From Hymenobacter polaris (lineage in GTDB: Bacteria; Bacteroidota; Bacteroidia; Cytophagales; Hymenobacteraceae), in contig NZ_JABBGH010000003.1 in NCBI RefSeq assembly GCF_012927305.1, forward strand, positions 806,001-870,000: DNA of 64,000 nucleotides, given 5' to 3'. Made by a program: the position numbers and the translations under genes. The notes below the pieces were generated by a model, which saw only the letters and a program-made list of their open reading frames with translations, was not told the origin of the DNA and searched no databases. Below, one piece after another: positions 1 to 9,097 of this stretch (position 1 is the stretch's first letter; each line of letters opens with the position of its first letter).

Positions 1-1390
1 AGCCACCAGCATTCGTGGTAGCAACGAACGTGTTGTACTGCGAGATACCAGCCGCACCAGCCGTCGTTAGAGCAGACAAAGTAGAGGCGTTAATCGTAGC
101 ATTCGTCGTAGCCGCTGCCCGGTAAAAGTAGATAAAGGAAGCTTTGATACCGTCAAGGTAATCTGCCTTAGCCTGAGTATCCCCACCAGGCAGCAGTCCG
201 CGGGTTTCGGCTTCAGCTTTCGAGAAGAGTTGCTCCGATAGCAACATCAGCGCGGTAGGAGCATTCAGGCCCTTGATGATGCCTCCGCTGGCAGCGGTAG
301 AGTTAGCTCCCAAAAAGCGCGAAGCCGTCGGCAAAGACTCCGTGGGGGCGTTGAAAGCGGGCGAGTTGCTTTCGCCCGGCCGGGCCCCTACGTACTGTGC
401 AGCCGATGCCCCATTTACGAGGCGCGCTCCCATCGTGTACAGCTGCGAAACCCGCGGGTCATTATTGTTGAGGTACTGGTTGATAATGAACTGCGTCGGA
501 ATCTGGTAGCTCCGCTCGGTAGCCCCCGTGCCCGACGGCGTGAAAGCGTAGCGGGTATAGAGGGGGTTCTGTTGGCCGGTATTCTGAGCGTAGCCAGGTT
601 GCGCTACTACGTCGGAAGTGATAAAATCGCCACCGTTATCGGCCACGCTGGCTTGCAGCGCAGTCATCTGCTGCGTGATATAGGTGTTCAGCGTAGCGTC
701 ATTGGTTTGCGACTCGCGCAGCAAGATGCGTAGCTTTAGCGAATTGGCAAACTGGCGCCATTTCAGCATGTTACCGCCAAACACGATGTCTTCGCTGCTC
801 ACTGCCCGCGGCGTAAAAGTAGAGGTAGCCGTAGCATCCGTGGCTTTGATGTCAGCAATTGCCCCGGTCAGCTGCACGATAAGGTCCTTGTAAATGTCGG
901 CCGCCTTATCGTAAGTAGGAGCGGTCTGGCCTAGGCCCTTTAGCGCCTGCGTATAAGGTATGTCGCCATACTCATCTACCAGCAGCAGAAAGTTGTACAC
1001 TTTCATGATGCGCGCAATAGCCGCGTGGTAAGGGTAGCCGTTGGCCGAGCCGTTGGTTTGAATCTGAGCGTAGTCCTCCAGGTTGTCGTAAGTGCCATCC
1101 CAGAGGCCGGCGTAGTACGAAGACGAATAGTTGTAAGTCAGCTCTTCGCCGTAGCCGCTCACTACCCCCGTCTTGCCCCAGTAGCCGGCTGCCCAGCTGG
1201 CGTAGCTATTGTAGCTGGGGTTGTTGCCCGTGTAGTTGGCGGCCGTGGTAGCCAGAGCCGAGGCCAGCTGAGCATCGGGCGTTACCGCGGTCAGGCTATT
1301 CGGATTCTGGTTGATGTCGATAAACGACGAGCAGCCGCTGGTAGCGATACTAAGCGCGCCCGCAGCAAGTGCTATAACGTAATTCTTCAT
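1..1390 (-). CDS. SusD-like outer-membrane lipoprotein (3' end beyond window)
   Basis: This reading frame stays open from the ATG at 1390 to the left edge, so about 463 residues are visible and the C-terminus is missing. It starts MKNYVIALAAGALSIATSGC, a lipoprotein signal whose lipobox cysteine is residue 20, followed by DINQNPN, which is typical of the SusD/RagB group. The later text (VYNFLLLVDEYGDIPYTQAL) fits the SusD-like_2 type. SusD proteins sit on the outer surface and act as the lid and glycan or peptide binder on a SusC channel. The SusC gene ends only 9 bp before this start and is read in the same direction, so the two form one operon. The substrate cannot be told from sequence. 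Confidence 0.85.
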   Translation of the reverse strand, partial: MKNYVIALAAGALSIATSGCSSFIDINQNPNSLTAVTPDAQLASALATTAANYTGNNPSYNSYASWAAGYWGKTGVVSGYGEELTYNYSSSYYAGLWDGTYDNLEDYAQIQTNGSANGYPYHAAIARIMKVYNFLLLVDEYGDIPYTQALKGLGQTAPTYDKAADIYKDLIVQLTGAIADIKATDATATSTFTPRAVSSEDIVFGGNMLKWRQFANSLKLRILLRESQTNDATLNTYITQQMTALQASVADNGGDFITSDVVAQPGYAQNTGQQNPLYTRYAFTPSGTGATERSYQIPTQFIINQYLNNNDPRVSQLYTMGARLVNGASAAQYVGARPGESNSPAFNAPTESLPTASRFLGANSTAASGGIIKGLNAPTALMLLSEQLFSKAEAETRGLLPGGDTQAKADYLDGIKASFIYFYRAAATTNATINASTLSALTTAGAAGISQYNTFVATTNAGG

Positions 1391-1399
1391 AGGTAAGGC

Positions 1400-4300
1400 T
1401 TAGAAAGTTGCGTTGAGGCTAGCACCGTAAAACTTGGTCGGCGGCGTCTGTAGGTTGGTGTTGATACCGATAGCGTTGGAGTTGGAAAAGCTAAACTCGG
1501 GGTCAGTATAGATATTCTCCTTAGGCACCCAGGTTAACACGTTGCGGCCAAATACATTCAGCGACAGGCCTTTGATAACGCTCATCTTTGCCAGTACCGC
1601 AGCTGGTAGCGCGTAGCTAAGGGAAATCTCCCGAATCTTGAAGAAAGTTCCGGTGGTAACGTAGTTCTCGGCTACCGTGCGGTTCCAAGTCGAGTTCTGG
1701 GCCCAGAACTCAGCGCCACCCGGCGTTACGCCCGTGGTATTCGGAACGTAAGTAGCGCCGCCGTCAGTCGAGATAGCCGAGTTCGGATACACGAAGTTCT
1801 GGCGGTTGTACATCGCGCTGCGCGCGCCGCTACCCGTGAAGTCCAGGTCTTCGCCGATAGAATTGTACACCACGTAGCCCGTGCGCAATTCACCCTGACC
1901 CGAAAGCGTCAGGCCCTTGTACGAGATGGCGGCATTGAAGCCGTACTTATACTTCGGCTGGGTGTTGCCGAAGGTCTTTAGGTCGCCGGCCTTGAGCGGG
2001 TAGTAGTAAGTCGTTAGGTCGGTAGCGTCGTAAGCATTGCGCGTCGAGGCCATTTTCACGCGGCCGTCGTCGGTGCGCTGGTAGTACGAGCCGCGCAGGA
2101 TGGGGTAGGGCTGGCCAGGTATGGCGTAAAGCTGAGCATTGCCGCCCGTCGAGAGAGCCAACTGGGTCAAAGAGCCGGGTAGCGAGATAACCTCGTTGTT
2201 GTTATAGTTGAAGTTGCCACCGAGGGTAATCGAGAGGCCGTTGTCGAGGCGAACCGGCACGATGGTCAGGTCAGCTTCTACCCCGTTGTTGCGCACTTCA
2301 CCGGCGTTGAGCAGCAGGCCGCTGTAGCCGCTAGCCGATGAGATGCTGGTGTTTACCGTTTGGTTGGTGCTCTTCTGAGCGTAGTAGGTGAAGGCACCAG
2401 CTACGCGGCGCTTCAGGAAGCTCAGTTCGATACCAGCTTCAACCGAAACGGTATTCTCGGGCAGCAGGCCCGGTACTACCAAGCCGTTGTTGGCCGTGAA
2501 CGAAGCCAGCGAGCCGAAAGGGAAGCCGGCGCCTAGGCCATAGGTCGAGGCCAAAGCGTAGGCACCATTTGTCTGGTATACACCCGACGCGCTGTTGAAG
2601 GACGAGGTACCCGTACCGCCTAGGTTTACTTGGCTAACCTTGGTAATGCCCCCGCGCAACTTGCCGTAGTCGATGAACGAAGCATCCTTCAGGCCGGGTA
2701 TGGCGTTGGTGAAGACGAACGAAGCGTCGGCACCAGGATAGAAGAAGCTGCGATTGCCGGGGTCCAGGGTCGAGATGTTGTCGTTGCGGCCCGAACCGTG
2801 TAGGAAGAGCAGGTCTTTGAACCCTATCGTCAGGTCGGCATAGAAAGCCACCAGGCGAGTGTTAGCGCGGGCATCAGAGCCGCTCAACTGGCCAACGCGG
2901 TTTGCTAGGTTAAACAAACCTGGGGTAGCCAGTGCCGTCGAAGCCACGTAGTTGAAGCGCGACGTGAACTGCTGCACGTTGTTGCCCAGGATACCCTTGA
3001 TGTTGAAAGCGCCGAACGTTTTATCAACAGTCAGGAATAAATCCGAGTTGATGCGGTTTTGATTGCTGCTGATGTCTTGTACGAAGCCCGGCGTCTGGGC
3101 GCTCGACGAGTGGTTGGTATTAGCCAGGGTGTAAGCCGAATACAGGAACTTGTCTTGCGTGTTCAGGCTGTTCTGGTCGATGTTGGTAGTACCGATGCGG
3201 TACTGCAGGCGCAACCAGTCACGAACCCGGAACGACAGGTCAACGTTGCCCACCAAGGTATTGCGGCGGTCCATGGTGCGGTTGTTATCGATAACCCAAT
3301 AAGGGTTGAAGTAAAACGCATTGTAGAACCCGTTGGGGTTAGCATACTCGTTGTTGCGCCAATCCTGGTAAGAAGTCAGGGGCACCAGGGCGGACGTGTT
3401 GAACCAGTTCCAGTACACCGACTGGTCGCGGCTCAGGTTAGAGGTAGCGTCTACTTTCTGCTGCGTGTAGGCTACGTTGAAGCCAGCCGTGAGGCGACCA
3501 AGTTCGCGCGAGGCGTTGAAGCGGAAGCTGTTGCGGTCGAGCTTGTCTTTGGGCACAATGCCGTTGTTATGCACGTTCTGGTACGAGGCGTAGAACTTAG
3601 TTTTCTCGTCGCCGCCCGAGAACGAAATCCCGTTTTGTGCTTGGTAACCCGTGTTCCAGAACTTGCGCTTCTCATCGGGCCGCGCGTTGTACGTCAGCAT
3701 CTGCACGTCGCCATTCTCCAGGCGCTCGCCTACCGGCCGCAGCACCCCGTCGTAGCGCGGGCCAAACTGCTGGTTTTCGAAGCTGTTATACTGGTAGTCC
3801 TCGTTGCTGTCGATAGCGCCGTTGGGGGCATATACCGGGCGGGTCTGGTTCCAGGAGTTGGCACCGGGGCCAAACTGGGTCTGAAACTGAGGCAGGAACG
3901 AAACCGACTCGAACTGCGAGGTTTGCGATAACGTAATCTGCGACCGGTTGCTGCCTTTCTTGGTCGTGATAATCAAGGCGCCGTTCGAAGCCTGCGAACC
4001 ATAGAGGGCGGCGGCGTTTGCCCCTTTCAGCACCGAGATGTCGGCGATGTCATCGGGGTTGAGGGAGGCCAGCAGTTCGTTGGTTGAAATCACCCCGTCG
4101 ATTACGACCAGGGCTTCGTTGTTGCCCGTGAGCGAGCGGGTGCCGCGCAGCGTCAGGCGCACTTGGGGGCTGATACCCGAGCCGATGGTTTGCACCTGCA
4201 AGCCCGAAACTTTGCCGCTCAGGCCGTTCACCACGTTGGTGGGGCGAGCTTGCACTAACTCCTTGGTGTCGAGCGTAGCCGTGGCGTAGCCCACTTCGCG

Positions 4301-4651
4301 CTCTTGGCGCTGGATGCCCAGGGCCCCCGTTACAACAACTTCCCCTAGCTGCTTAGCGTCGGGGGCAAGTGCCACGTTGATAGTTCCCGCGCGTACTGGT
4401 TGCTCGGTGGTAGTGTAGCCAACAAAGCTAAAAGTAAGCGTAGTAACCGTAGCAGGTACGCTCAAGGTAAAGGCGCCGTCTACATTGGTCGAGGTGCCTA
4501 GGGTGGTGCCCTTGGCCAGCACTGTCACGCCCGGTAGTCCTTGCCCATTAGCCCGGTCAGTTACCCGGCCAGAAACAGTTCGGTTCTGCGCTGCTGCCTG
4601 AAACCCCAGGCAAAAGAGCAGCAAGACCAACAATAGAGAAAAATGCTTCAT
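1400..4651 (-). CDS. SusC/RagA-type TonB-dependent outer-membrane channel
   Basis: This is a 1083-residue TonB-linked receptor that imports oligomers across the outer membrane using energy from TonB. A signal peptide ends near residue 21 (FQAAAQ). It is followed by a carboxypeptidase-regulatory-like domain, about residues 24-100, with GRVTDRANGQGLPGVTV. A plug domain follows, about 115-230, containing VRLTLRGTRSLTG and ending with ANAAALYGSQASNGALIITTK. The rest is the beta-barrel, ending in an aromatic residue (ASLNATF) as outer-membrane proteins do. It is full length for the family and sits just upstream of the SusD-like gene. Nothing near it, such as a glycosidase or regulator, identifies the substrate. 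Confidence 0.93.
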   Translation of the reverse strand: MKHFSLLLVLLLFCLGFQAAAQNRTVSGRVTDRANGQGLPGVTVLAKGTTLGTSTNVDGAFTLSVPATVTTLTFSFVGYTTTEQPVRAGTINVALAPDAKQLGEVVVTGALGIQRQEREVGYATATLDTKELVQARPTNVVNGLSGKVSGLQVQTIGSGISPQVRLTLRGTRSLTGNNEALVVIDGVISTNELLASLNPDDIADISVLKGANAAALYGSQASNGALIITTKKGSNRSQITLSQTSQFESVSFLPQFQTQFGPGANSWNQTRPVYAPNGAIDSNEDYQYNSFENQQFGPRYDGVLRPVGERLENGDVQMLTYNARPDEKRKFWNTGYQAQNGISFSGGDEKTKFYASYQNVHNNGIVPKDKLDRNSFRFNASRELGRLTAGFNVAYTQQKVDATSNLSRDQSVYWNWFNTSALVPLTSYQDWRNNEYANPNGFYNAFYFNPYWVIDNNRTMDRRNTLVGNVDLSFRVRDWLRLQYRIGTTNIDQNSLNTQDKFLYSAYTLANTNHSSSAQTPGFVQDISSNQNRINSDLFLTVDKTFGAFNIKGILGNNVQQFTSRFNYVASTALATPGLFNLANRVGQLSGSDARANTRLVAFYADLTIGFKDLLFLHGSGRNDNISTLDPGNRSFFYPGADASFVFTNAIPGLKDASFIDYGKLRGGITKVSQVNLGGTGTSSFNSASGVYQTNGAYALASTYGLGAGFPFGSLASFTANNGLVVPGLLPENTVSVEAGIELSFLKRRVAGAFTYYAQKSTNQTVNTSISSASGYSGLLLNAGEVRNNGVEADLTIVPVRLDNGLSITLGGNFNYNNNEVISLPGSLTQLALSTGGNAQLYAIPGQPYPILRGSYYQRTDDGRVKMASTRNAYDATDLTTYYYPLKAGDLKTFGNTQPKYKYGFNAAISYKGLTLSGQGELRTGYVVYNSIGEDLDFTGSGARSAMYNRQNFVYPNSAISTDGGATYVPNTTGVTPGGAEFWAQNSTWNRTVAENYVTTGTFFKIREISLSYALPAAVLAKMSVIKGLSLNVFGRNVLTWVPKENIYTDPEFSFSNSNAIGINTNLQTPPTKFYGASLNATF

Positions 4652-4984
4652 ACTAAAAAGATTGAAGTGGAGAAAAGAGCCATGCTATTCAAGGAGGAGC
4701 TGGATTTGGCGCCAAGTTATGACATTATTACTAAATGAAAGTGGCGTGTGCGGCACGGGGCAAGGAGATGAATTCCTCCCTTAAACCTGCGCAAGGCCGA
4801 AAGGCGCCGGCTAAGATGCTGCGAGCAGCTAGCCCGAAGCAGCGCAAATCGCTGCCTTTCGGGCGAGTGCGGAAGCGGGTTGCGGGCAGGCATTGTGAGC
4901 AGCCAATGAACCCTAGCGCTGGTTTTGCCTGGCCTGCCCCGCGTCCCTAACGACGGACGATGAGTGCAGGGTAGCAATTTTTAA
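4652..4984. other. Non-coding stretch upstream of the first susC
   Basis: No credible gene lies here. Small open frames exist on both strands but overlap each other and lack any family signature. The part nearest 4652 must hold the promoter of the susC/susD operon. A weak TAnnTTTG-like element (TAACTTGG on the minus strand, near 4707-4716) is the only candidate I see. Confidence 0.4.
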
Positions 4985-5401
4985 CCGCTAGTTAGCGACT
5001 ACTTCACCTACATCGAAACCCAGACCATTTTTGCCGAGTGCTCGGCGCGGGCCGATGGGGCGGCCACCGCCCTCACGGCCCTCAATAAGATACGGGCGCG
5101 CGATGCTAGCCTCTACGCTGGCAATGGCGGCGTATACATGGCTTACGCCAGCAGTGACTTTGCCAGCAGCGACGCCTTGCTAAAGGAAATCCTGACCGAG
5201 AAGTACCTCGCCCTCATCGGCCAGATTGAGGAGTTCAACGACGTGCGCCGCACCAACAACCTCATCGGCGTGCCGCTGAATACTACCACGGCCACCATGC
5301 TGCCGCAGCGCCTGCTATACCCATAGGTGGAGCTAAATACCAATCTAAACACGCCGAATCCGGTGCCTGGCTTGTTCACCAAAACCTCGGTGAATAACTA
5401 A
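4985..5401 (+). pseudogene. SusD/RagB C-terminal fragment, broken
   Basis: A plus-strand frame is open from just after a TAA at 4982-4984 and has no start codon. Its translation looks like the C-terminal third of a SusD/RagB lipoprotein. It includes IFAECSARADGAATALTAL, then ILTEKYLALIGQIEEFNDVR, then PQRLLYP. The next codon is TAG (5324-5326) where family members commonly have Gln. The frame then continues in family style (VELNTNLNTPNPVPG) to a TAA at 5399-5401. So the gene has lost its N-terminal part and also carries a nonsense mutation. A good terminator follows. It is probably the leftover of a third SusC/SusD locus, placed head-to-head with the intact susC to its left. Confidence 0.7.
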
Positions 5402-5444
5402 AATCGGCGGCCCTAGGGGACGCCGCAAGACGGAAATAGTTTGA

Positions 5445-5476
5445 AGCCCTTACTTCCGCAGAAGTAAGGGCTTTTT
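5445..5476 (+). terminator. Intrinsic terminator after the SusD remnant
   Basis: A perfect 12-bp stem (AGCCCTTACTTC paired with GAAGTAAGGGCT, loop CGCA) is followed by a run of T. It lies 43 bp after the last stop of the SusD fragment and points the same way, so it is probably the original terminator of that lost gene. Confidence 0.85.
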
Positions 5477-5818
5477 GCTGGCCAGCCCCCAGCAGTCGCC
5501 GGCGGAGGGTAGGCACTTCATGGTGATAAAGTGCTATATAGAAAAAGGTTGCTATTTAGCGTACAAGTACTCGAAAACACGGCTTATATAGCCTAAATAG
5601 TTGTAATTCTATTGTTTAGTAATAATAAACTGTTAAGAAAGAATAAGATTTAGTAGTAGGCTCATAACCTGCACATTATCGATATACCTATTATCCTTTT
5701 TTATGAATATTTGGTAAAATACCGCTAATGTTAGTGGCGGTAATTTGGTTTGGACGCTATTTGAAGCATATTTTAGCAGCTTCACACTTCAATCATTTTT
5801 ATTTTTTCCTTCACTCAT
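5477..5818. other. AT-rich upstream region of the second susC
   Basis: This 340-bp stretch has no gene. It is clearly more AT-rich than its surroundings and must hold the promoter for the susC at 5819. TAATTTGG at 5741-5748 is a candidate -7 element, but no well-spaced TTG partner is visible. No operator is obvious. Confidence 0.35.
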
Positions 5819-8800
5819 ATGAAGAAAACCTTACTCATGAGTCTGGTGCTCATGTTTACCCTCTTCCAAACGGTGCTGGCTCAAACGCGCACCGTTACGG
5901 GACGAGTAATCGACCAAACATCGGGCGAAGGTCTGCCGGGTGTAACGGTGCTACTGAAAGGCACCACGACGGGAATATCAACCAATACTGACGGTCGGTA
6001 CACCCTAGATGTTCCCGCTACGGGTAGTATATTGGTATTTAGCTCGGTAGGCATGGTTACCCAAGAAGTTGCTATCGGCAACCGCAACACGATTGATGTC
6101 GTGCTGGCCGCCGATAATAAGCAATTGAGCGAAGTGGTGGTAACTGGCTACGGGCAAGTAGAGTCGCGCCGCGACCTGACCAGCTCCATTGCTACGGTAA
6201 ACTCGGCGCAGTACAAAGACCAGCCCGTCATTGGCGTAGACCAGGCCCTGCAAGGCCGCGCTGCTGGGGTACAGGTGTTCCAGAACTCGGGTACGCCCGG
6301 TGCAGGCGTGCAGGTACGCGTACGCGGGGCGGCCTCCATCTCGGCTAGCAACGAGCCGCTGTACGTGGTAGACGGCCTACCTATTATTACTACTAGCACC
6401 TCGCAGCTAGGTACTGGTAACCAAGGTGTAAATGGTCTGAACGACCTTAATCCAAACGATATCGCTTCTATTGAAGTACTGAAGGATGCTGCTTCGGCAG
6501 CTATCTATGGCTCGCGCGCCTCTAACGGGGTAGTACTGATTACGACTAAGCGAGGCAAAGCAGGTAAGGCCAACGTAGACTTGGATTATTACACCGGTGT
6601 GCAGTCGGCCTGGAAGCGCCCCAAAGTGCTTGATGGTCCGCAGCAGACGCAGCTTTTCCTAGATGAAGTAGCTGGCGCCTATCCGGTCAATGCTGATGGT
6701 ACCGTAACAACAGGCGCTTCTGGTGGGCTGCCTGTGCGTTACAATAGCCTAGCTGAATTAACAGCTTATATATTCCGCGCTACGGCAGGTACCCGCACGC
6801 TAGCAACTACTTCAAGTGCTTACACTTATTCGTATGCTAACAATGGCGCAATTAGGCCACTGAGTCAGTTTCAGAATCCTAGCACCGCGCCTACTACCAA
6901 CTGGAGCGACATAGTACTGCGCGATGCGCGTATTAGTAACTACGGAGTAACCTTCTCAGGCGGAAGCGATGCCAGTCGCTACCGTCTAGCAGCTAATTAC
7001 TTCGATCAAGACGGTATTGTGCTAGGCTCGGGTTATACTCGGGGTAGCGTACGCTTTACGCTGGATAACAAGTTGTCAGATAAGATTCGGATGGGCGCCT
7101 CTATTGGTCTCAACCGAAGTGTGAATACCCGTATTAACAACGATAATAGCATTTACGGGGTGCTGACCACTGCGCGCCTATATGCTACTGACTTGCCGCT
7201 TTATAATACGGACGGTACCTATTACAAAAACGGCTCGTTAGAAAACCCTTACGTAGCCGCTACCGAGCCCTATATCAAGAGCGCTACCAACCGCTTGATT
7301 GGTAGCCAGTACACAGAGTTTGAGTTAATTAAGAATCTGCGCTACCGTGCCACTTTCGGCTTAGACTTTAACTACGCCCGCGATGACCAGTTTTATTCTA
7401 CCTTAACGAACGCTGGCGCCTCAGTGAATGGACAAGCCTCGCAAGGCACATTGCAAGATGCCAACTTCAACCACATCAGCTCATTGAATTATGTGAAAAC
7501 ATTCGGTACCGACCATAGCTTGAACGCGTTGTTCGTAGCCGAATACCAACGTGATGCCTATAGCAGCAACTTTGCTACTGTGAGCGGCCTGCCTGGTAAC
7601 GCTATCCGTGAATTGGTCGCCGGTGCTACTAAGGTTGCTATTACTTCGTCTTCTACCTCTAATACTCTTTTCGGTCTGCTGGCTAAGGCTGACTATGCGT
7701 ATAAGGGGCGTTATTTGCTCTCTGCTTCGGTACGCCGCGATAACTCTTCGCGCTTCGGCCAAAATAACCGTGTTGGCTACTTTCCAGCATTTTCGGCGGG
7801 CTGGCGCATCATCGATGAAGACTTTTTGAAAGACCAAACGGCGCTGTCGGAGCTGAAGCTGCGCGGTAGCTATGGCCAGACCGGCAACCAGCCCACCGCC
7901 AACTTTGGGGCGCTCGGCCTGATTGGTGTAGGCTATAACTACTTAGACCAGGGTGGTTTGGCCCTTGCGCAGTTGGCTAACTCCGATTTGAAATGGGAGC
8001 GCACTAGTGCCACCGACTTGGGCCTAGACTTTGCTTTTCTGAAGAACCGCCTCTATGTGTCGGCTGACCTTTATTATCGCCGCACTACCGACTTGCTGCT
8101 GCCCCAGAGTGTTACTTACGATACCGGCTTCAGCAGTTACAGTGCCAACGTGGGCAGCCTTGAAAATAAAGGCTTAGAGGTGGCTTTAACGACCATTAAC
8201 ATCCAGAACGAAGGCGACGGTTTCAATTGGTCGACTAACTTCAATATTAGCTTCAACCGCAATAAAGTGCTCGACATTGCCAACCCTAGCCCCACGGGTG
8301 TGGGTTACGGTTTTGCCAGCCGTTTGCAGGCCGGGCAGCCGCTAGGCGCCTTCTACGGCTACGTGGCTGACCATATCTTCCAGTCGCAAGACGAGATTAA
8401 TGCGCTCAACAGCGCGTTGCGGACTAAAACAGGTGTGGCCACGGCCACCTATCAGACCACATCCACCCGCCCTGGTGATATTATGTTCCGCGACTTAGAT
8501 GGTGATGGCGTAATTACTGCTGCCGACCAACAAATTATCGGTAGTGCCCAGCCTAAGTATTACGGCGGTATTACCAACACATTCCGTTTCAAAGGCTTTG
8601 ATCTAAATGTGCTCTTTCAATACAACGTGGGTAATCAGATTTATAATAGCTCGCGCTCCTACACCGAAGGCATGAGTACTTCGTACAGCGCTGATGTAAC
8701 GGTGCTGAATCGCTGGACTGCGACCAATACGAATACCGACATTCCGCGGGCCGCGTATGGTGACCCCAATAACAACAGCCGGACTTCTACTCGCTTCTTA

Positions 8801-9076
8801 GAAGATGGTTCTTATGGCCGCTTCAAGTCTGTAACGCTTGGCTATACGTTACCTAGCGCCCTTCTTAGCCGTTTGCATGCACGCACATTACGGGTGTATG
8901 TGCAATCGCAAAACCTAGTAACATTCACAAAGTACAAGGGCCTTGACCCCGAAGTAAATACCTACGGCCAAGGTGGTGGTGCATCTACCGCCACCTACAA
9001 CGCAGCTCTAGGTACCGACTTCTTCACTTATCCACAAGCCCGTACGCTGACTGGCGGGGTCACGCTCGGCTTCTAA
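5819..9076 (+). CDS. SusC/RagA-type TonB-dependent outer-membrane channel
   Basis: This 1085-residue TonB-linked channel is the second in the window. The signal peptide (MKKTLLMSLVLMFTLFQ, ending TVLAQ) is followed by a carboxypeptidase-regulatory-like domain, about residues 24-100, with GRVIDQTSGEGLPGVTVLLK. The plug domain (about 115-230) carries the SusC signature VLKDAASAAIYGSRASNGVV. The barrel ends in LTGGVTLGF with a terminal Phe. It is full length. The SusD partner starts 21 bp after the stop, so the two are one operon closed by the terminator at 10501. Codon use is somewhat less GC-rich than in the housekeeping genes, which suggests a locus exchanged more often. The substrate is unknown. 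Confidence 0.94.
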   Translation: MKKTLLMSLVLMFTLFQTVLAQTRTVTGRVIDQTSGEGLPGVTVLLKGTTTGISTNTDGRYTLDVPATGSILVFSSVGMVTQEVAIGNRNTIDVVLAADNKQLSEVVVTGYGQVESRRDLTSSIATVNSAQYKDQPVIGVDQALQGRAAGVQVFQNSGTPGAGVQVRVRGAASISASNEPLYVVDGLPIITTSTSQLGTGNQGVNGLNDLNPNDIASIEVLKDAASAAIYGSRASNGVVLITTKRGKAGKANVDLDYYTGVQSAWKRPKVLDGPQQTQLFLDEVAGAYPVNADGTVTTGASGGLPVRYNSLAELTAYIFRATAGTRTLATTSSAYTYSYANNGAIRPLSQFQNPSTAPTTNWSDIVLRDARISNYGVTFSGGSDASRYRLAANYFDQDGIVLGSGYTRGSVRFTLDNKLSDKIRMGASIGLNRSVNTRINNDNSIYGVLTTARLYATDLPLYNTDGTYYKNGSLENPYVAATEPYIKSATNRLIGSQYTEFELIKNLRYRATFGLDFNYARDDQFYSTLTNAGASVNGQASQGTLQDANFNHISSLNYVKTFGTDHSLNALFVAEYQRDAYSSNFATVSGLPGNAIRELVAGATKVAITSSSTSNTLFGLLAKADYAYKGRYLLSASVRRDNSSRFGQNNRVGYFPAFSAGWRIIDEDFLKDQTALSELKLRGSYGQTGNQPTANFGALGLIGVGYNYLDQGGLALAQLANSDLKWERTSATDLGLDFAFLKNRLYVSADLYYRRTTDLLLPQSVTYDTGFSSYSANVGSLENKGLEVALTTINIQNEGDGFNWSTNFNISFNRNKVLDIANPSPTGVGYGFASRLQAGQPLGAFYGYVADHIFQSQDEINALNSALRTKTGVATATYQTTSTRPGDIMFRDLDGDGVITAADQQIIGSAQPKYYGGITNTFRFKGFDLNVLFQYNVGNQIYNSSRSYTEGMSTSYSADVTVLNRWTATNTNTDIPRAAYGDPNNNSRTSTRFLEDGSYGRFKSVTLGYTLPSALLSRLHARTLRVYVQSQNLVTFTKYKGLDPEVNTYGQGGGASTATYNAALGTDFFTYPQARTLTGGVTLGF

Positions 9077-9097
9077 TTTTTTAAAATAGCATTTCCA

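Noticed and set aside
3059..3931. Long plus-strand open frame opposite the first susC
   Set aside because: It overlaps the well-supported susC on the other strand and has no family signature. High GC gives many long antisense frames.
4717..4977. Two overlapping small frames upstream of the first susC
   Set aside because: They lie on opposite strands over the same bases and neither shows a family or promoter; treated as non-coding.
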